From Candidatus Faecalibacterium faecigallinarum (GTDB lineage Bacteria; Bacillota; Clostridia; Oscillospirales; Ruminococcaceae): 64,000 nt of DNA. The first letter of the stretch is position 1. Each line of letters starts with the position of its first letter. Location: assembly GCA_019119685.1 (NCBI GenBank), contig DWWN01000035.1:62001-126000 (forward strand), given 5' to 3'. Positions 18,175 to 25,765 of this stretch are shown here, one piece after another. The position numbers and the translations under genes were made by a program. The notes beneath the pieces were generated by a model. It saw only the letters and a list, made by a program, of their open reading frames with translations. It had not been told where the DNA came from and did not search any database.

Positions 18175-18947
18175 AGCCCGGCACCCCGGAAGTGCCACAG
18201 CAGGATGCTGCCGGCAATGCCGGCGTTGAGGCTTTCCACGCGATCGGTCATGGGGATGCGGACGGTCCGGTCGCAGGCGTCGATGGTCTGCTGGGTGAGG
18301 CCCTGCCCCTCGCTGCCGATGACGATGCACACCCCGCCCTGCCCTGCCCGGGCGGTGCTCAGCGGCTCGGAGCGGTAGAGGGCGGCGGCCAGGCACTCGA
18401 TGCCCCTGCCGCGCAGCGCGGCGATGACGGGGGGCATGGCCCCCGCCTCGATGACCGGCAGCCGGACGGCCGCTCCCATCGAAGCGCGCAGGGTCTTGGG
18501 GGCATAGGGCGCGGCGCACCCGTCGGACAGGATCACCCCGTCAAAGCCGAAGGCGGCGGCGCTGCGCAGCAGCGTGCCCACGTTGCCGGGGTCCTGGACG
18601 CATTCCAGCGCCAGGTAGCGCCCGCCGGCGCGCACCTCGTCCAGGGTGTGCACCGGCGTGCGGAACACCCCGAACACCCCCTGATGGGCCGGCACGCCGG
18701 CGAGCTTGTCGGCCACATGGTCCTCCACCAGGAAGTGCTCGCCGGGCAGCGACGCCAGTTCCGGGCACTTTTCGGCCGCGGCGGCGGTGCAAAACAGCGT
18801 TTCCAGCGCCGCGCCCCGGGCCAGCTCGGGGCACAGTTTGCGCCCCTCGGCAAAAAAGCGGCCTTCGCTGCGGCGGAAGGCGGCGCTGGCCGCCAGCTTG
18901 CAGGCGTATTTGATCCGGGCGTTGTCCCGGCTGGTGATCTTTTCCAT
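18171..18947 (-). CDS. TrmH/SpoU-family RNA 2'-O-methyltransferase
   Basis: S-adenosylmethionine-dependent rRNA/tRNA ribose methyltransferase with a trefoil-knot fold. The 258-residue protein has a substrate-binding N-terminus (MEKITSRDNARIKYACKLAAS). The three SpoU motifs follow: CVQDPGNVGTLLRSAAAFG, IVIGSEGQGL and IPMTDRVESLNAGIAGSILLW. Resembles the rRNA methylases next to rplT in many Clostridia. CGGAGGA precedes the ATG. It is separated from rplT by two terminator hairpins, so it likely has its own promoter. Confidence 0.93.
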   Translation of the reverse strand: MEKITSRDNARIKYACKLAASAAFRRSEGRFFAEGRKLCPELARGAALETLFCTAAAAEKCPELASLPGEHFLVEDHVADKLAGVPAHQGVFGVFRTPVHTLDEVRAGGRYLALECVQDPGNVGTLLRSAAAFGFDGVILSDGCAAPYAPKTLRASMGAAVRLPVIEAGAMPPVIAALRGRGIECLAAALYRSEPLSTARAGQGGVCIVIGSEGQGLTQQTIDACDRTVRIPMTDRVESLNAGIAGSILLWHFRGAGL

Positions 18948-18970
18948 AGCGTCCTCCGGCGGCTGTGCGC

Positions 18971-19029
18971 AAAAACAAAAACAGGGCCGTCCCGCCGGGC
19001 GGTGTGCCGCGGCAGGGCGTGGGCCCTGT
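18971..19029 (-). terminator. rho-independent terminator downstream of rplT
   Basis: On the minus strand ACAGGGCC (19022-19029) pairs with GGCCCTGT (18981-18988) and is followed by TTTTTGTTTTTG. Ends the infC-rpmI-rplT transcript. Confidence 0.75.
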
Positions 19030-19084
19030 TCTGTCTGCCTGCCAGGCGTTCAGGGCCTTGCTGCATTCCAACACATACAAAATG

Positions 19085-19110
19085 GACGCCCGCGTATACG
19101 CGCGGGCGTC
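19085..19110 (-). terminator. 10-bp perfect hairpin just after rplT
   Basis: GACGCCCGCG (19085-19094) and CGCGGGCGTC (19101-19110) form a perfect stem with a six-base loop, followed on the minus strand by ATTTTG. With the neighbouring hairpin it makes a double terminator. Confidence 0.65.
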
Positions 19111-19125
19111 TGGGTTCTGGTTTTA

Positions 19126-19476
19126 TCAGGCGTTCTTCACAGTCTCGACCAGGGCGGCGAAGCTGCCGGGGTCGTTGATCGCCATTTCGCTGAGCATCTT
19201 GCGGTTCAGCTCGATGCCCGCCTTCTTCAGCCCGGCCATGAAGGTGGAGTAGTTCATGCCCAGGGGACGGACAGCGTTGTTGATGCGGCAGATCCACAGG
19301 TTGCGGAACTGACGCTTCTTCATGCGGCGGCCGGCCAGAGCGTAGTTGCCGCTCTTCATGACCTGCTGCTTGGCCATCTTGAAATGCTTGCTCTTGGAGC
19401 CGTAGAAGCCCTTGGCGAGCTTGAGCATCTTCTTGCGACGTTTGTGGGTCATCGTTGCGCCTTTGATACGTGCCAT
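19126..19476 (-). CDS. rplT: 50S ribosomal protein L20
   Basis: Early 23S rRNA-binding assembly protein. The 116-residue product has the family sequence [17 protein letters not shown] and [13 protein letters not shown]. In Firmicutes L20 also represses its own operon by binding the leader RNA; the structured leader at 20285-20470 fits that. Confidence 0.98.
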   Translation of the reverse strand: MARIKGATMTHKRRKKMLKLAKGFYGSKSKHFKMAKQQVMKSGNYALAGRRMKKRQFRNLWICRINNAVRPLGMNYSTFMAGLKKAGIELNRKMLSEMAINDPGSFAALVETVKNA

Positions 19477-19530
19477 TTTTTCTATCTCCTTTTAACGATC
19501 GGGTAATGTCTGTTTGGGTGTCACACGCGC

Positions 19531-19734
19531 TCAGCCGTAGGGCAGCATCCGCTTCAGGGTGGCGGCGTTGGTGCTGTCCACATAGCAGGGCTGACGGTAG
19601 CCGCGGGTGAGCTTGGTGGTCTTCTTGGTCAGGATATGGCTGCGGAAGGCGTGGCCGCGCTTGATCTTGCCGTTCTTGGTGAGCTTAAAGCGCTTCTTTG
19701 CGCCGGAATGGGTCTTGAGTTTCATCTTAGCCAT
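19531..19734 (-). CDS. rpmI: 50S ribosomal protein L35
   Basis: Small basic ribosomal protein, 67 residues, [19 protein letters not shown] followed by [20 protein letters not shown]. Lies between infC and rplT with 19 and 54 bp gaps, the standard operon. Confidence 0.98.
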   Translation of the reverse strand: MAKMKLKTHSGAKKRFKLTKNGKIKRGHAFRSHILTKKTTKLTRGYRQPCYVDSTNAATLKRMLPYG

Positions 19735-19753
19735 TTTCGGTATCCTCCTAAAA

Positions 19754-20284
19754 TCAGTCCTTATTGGGTTTCGGGGTCAACAGAATGGACATGGTGCGCC
19801 CTTCCAGGACCGGCGGTTTGTCCATCGACGCCTGGGGCAGGGCGGCGGCAAAGCGCTTGAGCACGTCCGCGCCCAGGGCGCTGTGCGCCATCTCGCGGCC
19901 ACGGAAACGGATCGAGGCCTTGACCTTGTGCCCGGCGGCGAGGAACTTGGCCGACTGGGTCACTTTGGTGTTGAAGTCGTTGGTGTCAATATTGAGCGAA
20001 AGGCGGGTCTCCTTGACCTCGACCACTTTCTGGTTCTTCTTGGCTTCCTTCTCCTTCTTCTGCTGCTCAAAACGGTACTTGCCGTAGTCCAGCAGCTTGC
20101 ACACGGGGGGCTTGGCCTGGGGCGCGATCTTGACCAGATCCAGCCCGGCTTCCTCCGCAGCGCGCATGGCCGCCTGGATGGTGACGACGCCCTTCTGTGC
20201 GCCGTCCGCGCCGATCAGGCGGACTTCACGGTCACGAATCTGACCGTTGATCTCGAGTTCCTTCGATTTCCCGGTGGTAGCGAT
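19754..20284 (-). CDS. infC: translation initiation factor IF-3, AUC start
   Basis: Prevents premature subunit joining and checks the start codon. The conserved body begins [20 protein letters not shown] and includes [21 protein letters not shown] and [17 protein letters not shown]. No ATG, GTG or TTG occurs at a sensible place: the only in-frame TTG (20303-20305) lies upstream of the GGAGG. An ATC codon at 20282-20284 is ten bases after GGAGG and gives 176 residues, the normal size. IF-3 genes typically use AUU or a related rare codon so that IF-3 limits its own synthesis. Confidence 0.95.
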   Translation of the reverse strand: MATTGKSKELEINGQIRDREVRLIGADGAQKGVVTIQAAMRAAEEAGLDLVKIAPQAKPPVCKLLDYGKYRFEQQKKEKEAKKNQKVVEVKETRLSLNIDTNDFNTKVTQSAKFLAAGHKVKASIRFRGREMAHSALGADVLKRFAAALPQASMDKPPVLEGRTMSILLTPKPNKD

Positions 20285-20470
20285 TGTTGATACACCTCCA
20301 AACAATGATCCATCAAGTCAACATAGAAAACGCGGCCACCCGTTGCCGGGCAGCCGCGCACTGATCCATACAAAAACACAGCCCCTGGGGGCTTGCTCTG
20401 TTATGGCCCGGGGTCCTCTGGACCCGCAAGGCGAGCGCGGCATGGCCGTAGCTGCTTTCTTTACCCGATG
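20285..20470 (-). promoter_or_regulatory. structured L20-type leader with attenuator hairpin
   Basis: The untranslated leader of infC (minus strand) contains at least three hairpins. The first is GGGTCC/GGACCC (20411-20425, three-base loop). The second, AGCCC/GGGCT (380-393 of the 20 kb block), is followed on the minus strand by GTGTTTTTGT and resembles an intrinsic terminator. The third is CGCGGC/GCCGCG enclosing CCCG-GCAA-CGGG (20331-20358, minus-strand GNRA-type loop). In Firmicutes such leaders mediate L20 feedback by transcription attenuation. The fold was read by eye. Confidence 0.7.
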
Positions 20471-20499
20471 ATTTTACCACAGGCCGCCCCGCGTGTCAA
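20471..20499 (-). promoter_or_regulatory. sigma-A promoter of infC-rpmI-rplT
   Basis: Minus-strand consensus -35 TTGACA (20494-20499), 17-bp spacer, -10 TAAAAT (20471-20476), ahead of the leader. Confidence 0.85.
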
Positions 20500-20613
20500 G
20501 AGCCTTTTTTCTAATTAGGGGGGACCCATTTCTGCCTGCTGCGCAGGGCCGGCTTACCTTTAGACAAAGTGCGGACGCTTTAGCAATATTTTGAAAGTTT
20601 TGGCGATTTTGAA

Positions 20614-20642
20614 TTGCCTCCCACCCCAAAGTATGTTATACT
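20614..20642 (+). promoter_or_regulatory. probable promoter of the DUF1538/PII operon
   Basis: -35 TTGCCT (20614-20619) and -10 TATACT (20637-20642) with a 17-bp spacer, 42 bp before the TTG start. Confidence 0.55.
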
Positions 20643-20684
20643 TTACCTAAGCAATACGCAAATTTTCAAGAAAGGAGCAATGAA

Positions 20685-22220
20685 TTGATCCAGAAAAACG
20701 TACTCGTCGAAAAGCTGCGGGAGGCTGTAGACTCCGTTTTGCCCATCGCGCTGATCGTCAGTGTGCTGTGCCTGTTCTTTGTGCCGGTAGGGTCGGGGCT
20801 GATGCTGGCCTTCCTGGTGGGCACCGGCATGATCATCGCGGGCATGGCCCTGTTCACCCTGGGCTCGGAGCAGTCCATGAGCCAGATGGGCAACCTGGTG
20901 GGCGCCCGGCTGACCAAGTCCCGCAACATCCTGCTCATCCTCGCCATCAGCCTTATCATGGGGGTGGTCATCACCATGTCCGAGCCGGACCTGCAGGTGC
21001 TGGCCACCTATGTGCCCGGCATCGACCGGACGGTGCTGGTGTGGGCCGTATCCATCGGGGTGGGCCTGTTCTTAATGGTGTGCATGGTGCGCATCCTGCT
21101 GGGCGTCGCGCTGCGGTGGCTGCTGCTGGCCTTCTACGCCGTGGTGTTCATCCTGGCGTTTTTGTCCGACCCGTCTTTCTTGTCGGTGTCCTTTGACGCG
21201 GGCGGCGTCACCACCGGGCCCATGACCGTGCCCTTCATCATGGCGCTGGGCGTGGGCGTCGCCTCCATCCGCAGCGACGAAAAGGCCAAGGACGACAGCT
21301 TCGGCCTGGTGGCGCTGTGTTCGGTGGGGCCCATCCTGGCCGTGCTGCTGCTGGGCCTTATCTACCCGGACAGCACCGGCTCCACCACCATCGCGGTGGA
21401 GGAGTTCGCGCAGTCCACCCACATCGGCTGGAGCTACATCGAGGCCATCCCCGAATATATGCTGGAGGTGCTGACGGCGCTGGCCCCCATCTTCGTGTTC
21501 TTTTTGCTGTTCCAGCTGGCCACCCTGCGGCTGCCCGCGCCCCAGCTGGCCCGCATCGCGGTGGGCATCCTGTACACCTATGTGGGCCTGGTGCTGTTTT
21601 TGACCGGCGTGAACGTGGGCTTTGCCTCGCTGGGCTATGTGCTGAGCGGCGAGATGGTCCGCCAGGGCATGGGCCTTCTGCTGATCCCCCTGGCGGTGCT
21701 GATGGGCTGGTACATCATCAACGCCGAGCCCGCCGTCCATGTGCTGAACAAGCAGGTGGAGGACCTGACCAGCGGCGCCATCTCGGCCAAGGCCATGGGC
21801 CTGAGCCTGTGCATCGCGGTGGCCACCGCCAACGGCCTGGCCATGATCCGCGTGCTGACCGGCCTGCCCATCCTCTACTTTGTGGTGCCGGGCTACCTGA
21901 TCGCCCTGGCCCTCACCTTCGTGGTGCCCCCCATCTTCACCGCCATCGCGTTCGACTCGGGCGGCGTGGCTTCGGGCCCCATGACCGCCACCTTTATGCT
22001 GCCCTTTGCCATGGGCGCGTGCGACGCGCTGGGCGGCAGCATCACGACCGACGCCTTCGGCCTGGTGGCCCTGGTGGCCATGATGCCCCTGATCACCGTC
22101 CAGATCATGGGCGCCATCTACGTCATCAAGCTGCGCCGCTCGGTGGCGCCTGCCGCGGCCGCGCCGCTGCCGGCCTACGCCGACGACGAGATCATCGAGC
22201 TGTGGGAGGAGGTGGCCTGA
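20685..22220 (+). CDS. DUF1538 polytopic membrane protein (tandem DUF1538)
   Basis: Integral membrane protein of 511 residues with about 12-14 hydrophobic segments. The two halves repeat the same motif: a DAGGVTTGPMTVPF segment near residue 170 and DSGGVASGPMTATF near 427, each followed by a KDDSFGLVAL or TTDAFGLVAL helix. This is the DUF1538 signature. Transport function and substrate are not established here. The TTG at 20685 has AAAGGAG seven bases upstream; an ATG five bases earlier is followed at once by a stop. It ends one base before the PII-like gene, and that pairing suggests a PII-controlled transporter. Confidence 0.88.
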   Translation: MIQKNVLVEKLREAVDSVLPIALIVSVLCLFFVPVGSGLMLAFLVGTGMIIAGMALFTLGSEQSMSQMGNLVGARLTKSRNILLILAISLIMGVVITMSEPDLQVLATYVPGIDRTVLVWAVSIGVGLFLMVCMVRILLGVALRWLLLAFYAVVFILAFLSDPSFLSVSFDAGGVTTGPMTVPFIMALGVGVASIRSDEKAKDDSFGLVALCSVGPILAVLLLGLIYPDSTGSTTIAVEEFAQSTHIGWSYIEAIPEYMLEVLTALAPIFVFFLLFQLATLRLPAPQLARIAVGILYTYVGLVLFLTGVNVGFASLGYVLSGEMVRQGMGLLLIPLAVLMGWYIINAEPAVHVLNKQVEDLTSGAISAKAMGLSLCIAVATANGLAMIRVLTGLPILYFVVPGYLIALALTFVVPPIFTAIAFDSGGVASGPMTATFMLPFAMGACDALGGSITTDAFGLVALVAMMPLITVQIMGAIYVIKLRRSVAPAAAAPLPAYADDEIIELWEEVA

Positions 22221-22889
22221 ATGGAACTGAATTACGTCATCAGCATCACCGACCGCGACCAGATCCAGGAGCTGGCCGGGCTGTTCCAGAGCCTTGAGCT
22301 GAACATGGGCCTGATCATGCTGGGCAAGGGCACCGCCACCAGCGAGCAGCTTTCCATCTACGGGCTGTCCAACACCGAGAAGGCCATCGTCTCGACGGTG
22401 GCTACCGCTGAGAGCACCCGCCAGCTGATCCGCGCGGCCAAGCGCAAACTTTACATGGACATACCGGGCAACGGCATCATGCTGACCGTGCCCATCAAGA
22501 GCGTAGCAGGAGGTAGGACCTTGGCATATCTGACCGGAAACAAGACCCCCACAGGCGGCGCGCCCGACCTGCAGTTCGAGCACGAGCTCATCATCGCGGT
22601 GCTGAACGCGGGCTATTCCGACGCCGTCATGGACGCGGCCCGCACCGCCGGCGCGGGGGGCGGCACGGTGCTGCACGCCCGCGGCACCGGCACCAAACAG
22701 GCGGAAAAGTTCTTCGGCGTGTCACTGGCCGAGGAAAAGGACATCCTTTACATCGTGGCCCCCGCCCGCCAGAAGGCGGCCATCATGTCCGCCATCAACA
22801 AGACCACCGGCGCGGGCACCAAAGCCGGCGCGATCTGCTTTTCGCTGCCGGTGTCGGACGTCATCGGCCTGCGCAAGGTGGACGACTGA
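22221..22889 (+). CDS. tandem PII-like (P-II family) regulatory protein
   Basis: 222 residues with two successive PII-type halves. The first half (about 1-108) shows the beta-strand/T-loop pattern MELNYVISITDRDQIQEL, LMLGKGTATSEQ and a basic segment before IMLTVP. The second half (about 118-222) has FEHELIIAVLNAGYSDAVMDAARTAGAGGGTVLHARGTG and IVAPARQKAAIMSAIN. Classical PII proteins (about 112 residues) sense ATP/ADP and 2-oxoglutarate and plug or release a membrane transporter. Start codon directly abuts the DUF1538 stop, so the partner is very likely the DUF1538 protein. The classical uridylylated tyrosine cannot be assigned. Confidence 0.82.
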   Translation: MELNYVISITDRDQIQELAGLFQSLELNMGLIMLGKGTATSEQLSIYGLSNTEKAIVSTVATAESTRQLIRAAKRKLYMDIPGNGIMLTVPIKSVAGGRTLAYLTGNKTPTGGAPDLQFEHELIIAVLNAGYSDAVMDAARTAGAGGGTVLHARGTGTKQAEKFFGVSLAEEKDILYIVAPARQKAAIMSAINKTTGAGTKAGAICFSLPVSDVIGLRKVDD

Positions 22890-22899
22890 GCGCAGCTTG

Positions 22900-22990
22900 C
22901 AAACCTTACGATCCTTACAGTTTTGATACCCCCTTCGGATGCTGGAGAGCACGGGAGGGGGTGTTCATTTTGTAGAAATCGTGAGGTTTG
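22900..22990 (+). repeat. repeat A, copy 1 (palindromic, terminator-like)
   Basis: About 91 bp running from CAAACC (22900-22905) to GGTTTG (22985-22990). The arms are near-complementary around a GGGGGT/ACCCCC stem. Nearly the same sequence recurs at 23256-23347 and inverted at 24993-25100. Confidence 0.75.
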
Positions 22991-23024
22991 GAATGTTGGT
23001 CCTTGCAGGCTCGCCTGCTTGCTC

Positions 23025-23240
23025 CCCTCTCAGGCGCTTCGCGCCAGCTCCCCCGCGGGGGGAGCCAAGTGTACCGCCGTCAAACCCGGCAAACGGAGTG
23101 GTAAGGCGAAGGCGCGAACAAGTTTGCCTTACCACCGCCTGACCGACACCCACGGGCGTGCTCTTGCCTCCCCCGGTGGGGGAGGTGGCACAGGACGCGC
23201 AAGCGGACTGTGACGGAGAGGGCAACCGCCAGGCGCGCCT
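23025..23240 (+). repeat. repeat B, copy 1 (about 216 bp)
   Basis: Starts CCCTCTCAG and contains two short GC palindromes (CTCCCCCGCGGGGGGAG and CCTCCCCCGGTGGGGGAGG) and the segment AGTTTGCCTTACCA. A direct copy lies at 24768-24987. The stretch 22890-23321 holds no gene that I can support. Confidence 0.75.
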
Positions 23241-23255
23241 AAAAGGAGCGCTCCA

Positions 23256-23347
23256 CAAACCTTACGATCCTTACAATTCTGCTCCCCCCTTCCGGCCGCT
23301 GGAGAGCACGGGAGGGGGTGTTCATTTTGTAGAAATCGTGCGGTTTG
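23256..23347 (+). repeat. repeat A, copy 2, overlapping the end of the AAA gene
   Basis: Same 92-bp palindromic unit as 22900-22990. On the minus strand its right arm encodes the last seven codons (NRTISTK) and stop of the AAA ATPase gene. Confidence 0.75.
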
Positions 23348-24653
23348 AAACCGGCGCGGCCTTCATCCGGGCAAACAGGTGCAGGCGGCGGCCCGACGTG
23401 CCGGTGGTGCGGCAGTGCCAGGCGATGCCGTCACGCTCTTTCAGGCGGGGGGCCAGCTGCTTCAGGAGCGCCGCGGCCTCCTGGCCGGTGGCCGGGCCTT
23501 CGCCGCACAGCTGGCGGCAGGCTTCCACGATGCCCATGCCGCCGGTCTGCCAGCGGCCGCCGCCCTCGTCCAGCTTATGGCGGATGGTCACGACCAGGGG
23601 GTCGGCGTCGTAGGCGGCCTGCTCGTCCAGGGCTTCCACCTCGCAGGCGTCCCCCAGCACCTGCCAGCGGCAGCGGGCCTTGTCAAAGGTCAGAATCAGT
23701 TCCTGTTCTTCCACGTCCCGGCCGGTGAGGCTGAGGGTGGTGCGCGGGTCGGAGCGCTTGCTCCGCGCCAGCACCATAGCCGCGTCCGCCGCGCCGAAGA
23801 TGCCGTTCGACCCCGCGATGCGGTTGAAGGGGTCGGCATCGTCGCTCATCTTGCGCAGGTGATGCACCAGCAAAAGGCAGATGCCGTGCCGGTCGGCGAA
23901 CTCCTTGAGCTGGCCCATCACTGCGTAATCGGCCGCGTAAACGCTGCTGGAAGTCCGTTCCTCGCCCCGGATCTTCTGCAAAGTGTCGATGACGATCAGC
24001 CGGGCGCGGGGATACTTGACGGCGAAGAAGTCAAGGTTGGTCAGCAGGCCGTTGTCCAGGCTGACGGCCTTGGTCTGGTAGAACAGGCCGGCGGGGGCAG
24101 GCTGGTCGCCCAGCAGCCGGGACATCCGGCTTTGCAGCCGCTGTTCGCCGTCCTCCAGTGCCAGGTACAGGCATTCGCCGCGCTGGCAGGGCCGGCCCAG
24201 AAAGGGCTTGCCGCTTGCTACCGACAGGCACAGGTCGAGCGCCAGCCAGCTCTTGCCGTATTTGGGCGGCGAGGCCAGCAGCACCAGGCCCTGGGGCAGC
24301 AGCCCTTCTGCTACATAGCGCAGCCGGGGCAGCTGCCGCACCCGCAGCACCGCTGCCGACTGCCACAGGCTGCCCGACAGCGCGCAGTCGGTAAAGCCTT
24401 TGGGGTCGGCCTTCCATTCGCTTTCCCAGCGGGCGCGGGCCTGCTCGAACAGGGCCGGGTCCAGCCCCTTTCCCGGCATGGAGCTGTCCGCCGGATGGGG
24501 GTCGCCGCAGGCGGCAGCCTGCAGAAAGCCCAGCCGCTTTTGCCGCTCCTCCTCATCCGCCGCGATAAAGCAGTAGGCGAACGCCTTGGCCGACAGCAGC
24601 TGTTCTCCGGCGGCCTGCTGGATGTAATTGCAAAAGTCTGCATCTGAGTACAT
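23322..24653 (-). CDS. RepA-like AAA ATPase (AAA_25 type helicase/primase-associated)
   Basis: 443-residue ATPase of the kind found in plasmid and phage replication modules. Walker A is SPPKYGKSWLA near residues 128-138, and Walker B is RLIVIDTLQ near 225. A sensor-like LLLVHHLRKMSDDADPFNRIAGS segment and a C-terminal winged-helix-like region follow. The start at 24653 is set by AGGAGG seven bases upstream; the frame stays open into repeat B but has no RBS there. It has no neighbouring mobile-element genes and is bracketed by repeats A and B, so it may be the only gene of a small repeat-bounded element or a replication-gene remnant. Confidence 0.82.
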   Translation of the reverse strand: MYSDADFCNYIQQAAGEQLLSAKAFAYCFIAADEEERQKRLGFLQAAACGDPHPADSSMPGKGLDPALFEQARARWESEWKADPKGFTDCALSGSLWQSAAVLRVRQLPRLRYVAEGLLPQGLVLLASPPKYGKSWLALDLCLSVASGKPFLGRPCQRGECLYLALEDGEQRLQSRMSRLLGDQPAPAGLFYQTKAVSLDNGLLTNLDFFAVKYPRARLIVIDTLQKIRGEERTSSSVYAADYAVMGQLKEFADRHGICLLLVHHLRKMSDDADPFNRIAGSNGIFGAADAAMVLARSKRSDPRTTLSLTGRDVEEQELILTFDKARCRWQVLGDACEVEALDEQAAYDADPLVVTIRHKLDEGGGRWQTGGMGIVEACRQLCGEGPATGQEAAALLKQLAPRLKERDGIAWHCRTTGTSGRRLHLFARMKAAPVSNRTISTK

Positions 24654-24664
24654 AAGGTTTACCT

Positions 24665-24691
24665 CCTGTGTGTTTGTTTGATACACACAGG
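24665..24691 (-). promoter_or_regulatory. 9-bp inverted repeat over the AAA gene ribosome-binding site
   Basis: CCTGTGTGT and ACACACAGG (24665-24673 and 24683-24691) form a perfect stem with a nine-base loop in the mRNA leader, taking in part of the AGGAGG. It could occlude translation or be a protein operator. Confidence 0.5.
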
Positions 24692-24767
24692 ATACCACCG
24701 CCCCGCCGGGCGGGACAGCGCGTCCTTTTGCGCGCACTTTTCTTGCGGAAAAGAGAAGGTTCTTTAG

Positions 24768-24987
24768 CCCTCTCAGTCTCGCTTCGCTCGCCAGCTCCCC
24801 CGCGGGGGGAGCCAAGTGTACCACCGTCAATCCCGGCAAACAGAGTGGTAAGGCGAAGACGTGAGCAAGTTTGCCTTACCATCGCCTGACCGCTACCCAC
24901 GGGCGTGCTCTTGCCTCGCCCCGTGGGAGAGGTGGCACAGGACGCGTAAGCGGACTGTGACGGAGAGGGCAACCGGCTGGCGAGCCT
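24768..24987 (+). repeat. repeat B, copy 2
   Basis: Direct copy of 23025-23240 (same order of palindromes and of the AGTTTGCCTTACCA segment, a few differences). The 464-bp stretch 24654-25117 contains this copy and repeat A copy 3 and no gene. Confidence 0.75.
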
Positions 24988-24992
24988 AACAG

Positions 24993-25100
24993 CAAACGCT
25001 ACAATCCCTACAATTCCTACAAAATGAACACCCCCTCCAGAGCTATTCCAGCGTCCAGAGGGGGTATCAAAACTGTAGAAATTGTAGCTTTTGTAGGGAT
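24993..25100 (-). repeat. repeat A, copy 3 (inverted)
   Basis: Reverse complement of the unit at 22900-22990. The flanks carry 9-bp phased repeats of the type CTACAAnnn on the left and GTAGnnnTT on the right. The central CCCCCTC/GAGGGGG hairpin probably also terminates the ABC operon transcript. Confidence 0.7.
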
Positions 25101-25117
25101 TTCAGGGGGCGGCCGCC

Positions 25118-25765
25118 TCAGCACTCCGCTTTAGCGAAGACGCCGCAGGCGACGCGGTACATGAGCGCGCCCCAGGCCAGGGCCGCCAGAGGCGAGGCAC
25201 AGAACAGTGCGATGGCCTGCCCATTGCTCAGGGTGACGCCCGCCATGCTCAGCGCGCCGGCCAGGCCGACGAAGATCACCATCGGGACGACGAAGGCCAC
25301 TACGATCAGGATGCGGGCGTTTTCAGCCCCGAAGCGGAAGGCCAGCGGAATGGACGTGCTGCCCATGGCAAAAGCAATGGCCCAAATGACCGGCACCGAT
25401 GCCAGCAGGACCAGCGGGCCGTTTTCCTCCGGCAGGCGGCCGCCCATCAGGAAAGAGGCCGCGCCGCTCACTGCCAGGCCAAGCAGAACGCCCACTGTGC
25501 AGAAAATGGCCAGCACCACGAATTTGGCCCGGACGATGTCGCTGCGCCGCAGCGGCAGGACAAGGGCATAGGCCGTCCAGCCTGACGTCTCGTCAAAGGT
25601 AAAGGTGGTCACTTCCATCATGGCCCACAGGATCGTAAATCCCGCCATCTGCGGGATCGCGCCCGCCGTAGGCACAACAGCCGCCGTCATGATCACCATG
25701 ATGAGCAGCATCGCCTTGGCGTTATAGCTGATATTATAAAGGTCTTTCAGCAGCAGGCTTTTCAT
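25118..25765 (-). CDS. ABC-2 type transporter membrane subunit
   Basis: 215 residues with about six hydrophobic segments, starting MKSLLLKDLYNISYNAKAML. Later TM segments include LLGLAVSGAASFLM and ILIVVAFVVPMVIFVGLAG. ATG 25765 overlaps the stop of the ATPase gene (ATGA). This is the permease half of a GntR-controlled two-component exporter; the substrate is unknown. The frame extends upstream but only over the ATPase gene. Confidence 0.88.
   Translation of the reverse strand: MKSLLLKDLYNISYNAKAMLLIMVIMTAAVVPTAGAIPQMAGFTILWAMMEVTTFTFDETSGWTAYALVLPLRRSDIVRAKFVVLAIFCTVGVLLGLAVSGAASFLMGGRLPEENGPLVLLASVPVIWAIAFAMGSTSIPLAFRFGAENARILIVVAFVVPMVIFVGLAGALSMAGVTLSNGQAIALFCASPLAALAWGALMYRVACGVFAKAEC

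Noticed and set aside
19085..19110. Small RNA gene
   Set aside because: Perfect hairpin right after rplT is better explained as a terminator.
21072..22676. 534-codon open frame opposite the DUF1538 gene
   Set aside because: Antisense shadow; repetitive His/Gly/Gln composition and no RBS.
22965..23258. 97-codon frame on the minus strand in the repeat region
   Set aside because: It runs through repeats A and B; its end (TISTK) copies the AAA gene tail, so it is at best a remnant.
23025..24987. CRISPR array
   Set aside because: The repeats are long (about 92 and 216 bp), only two or three copies, with no regular short spacers; no cas genes in the window.
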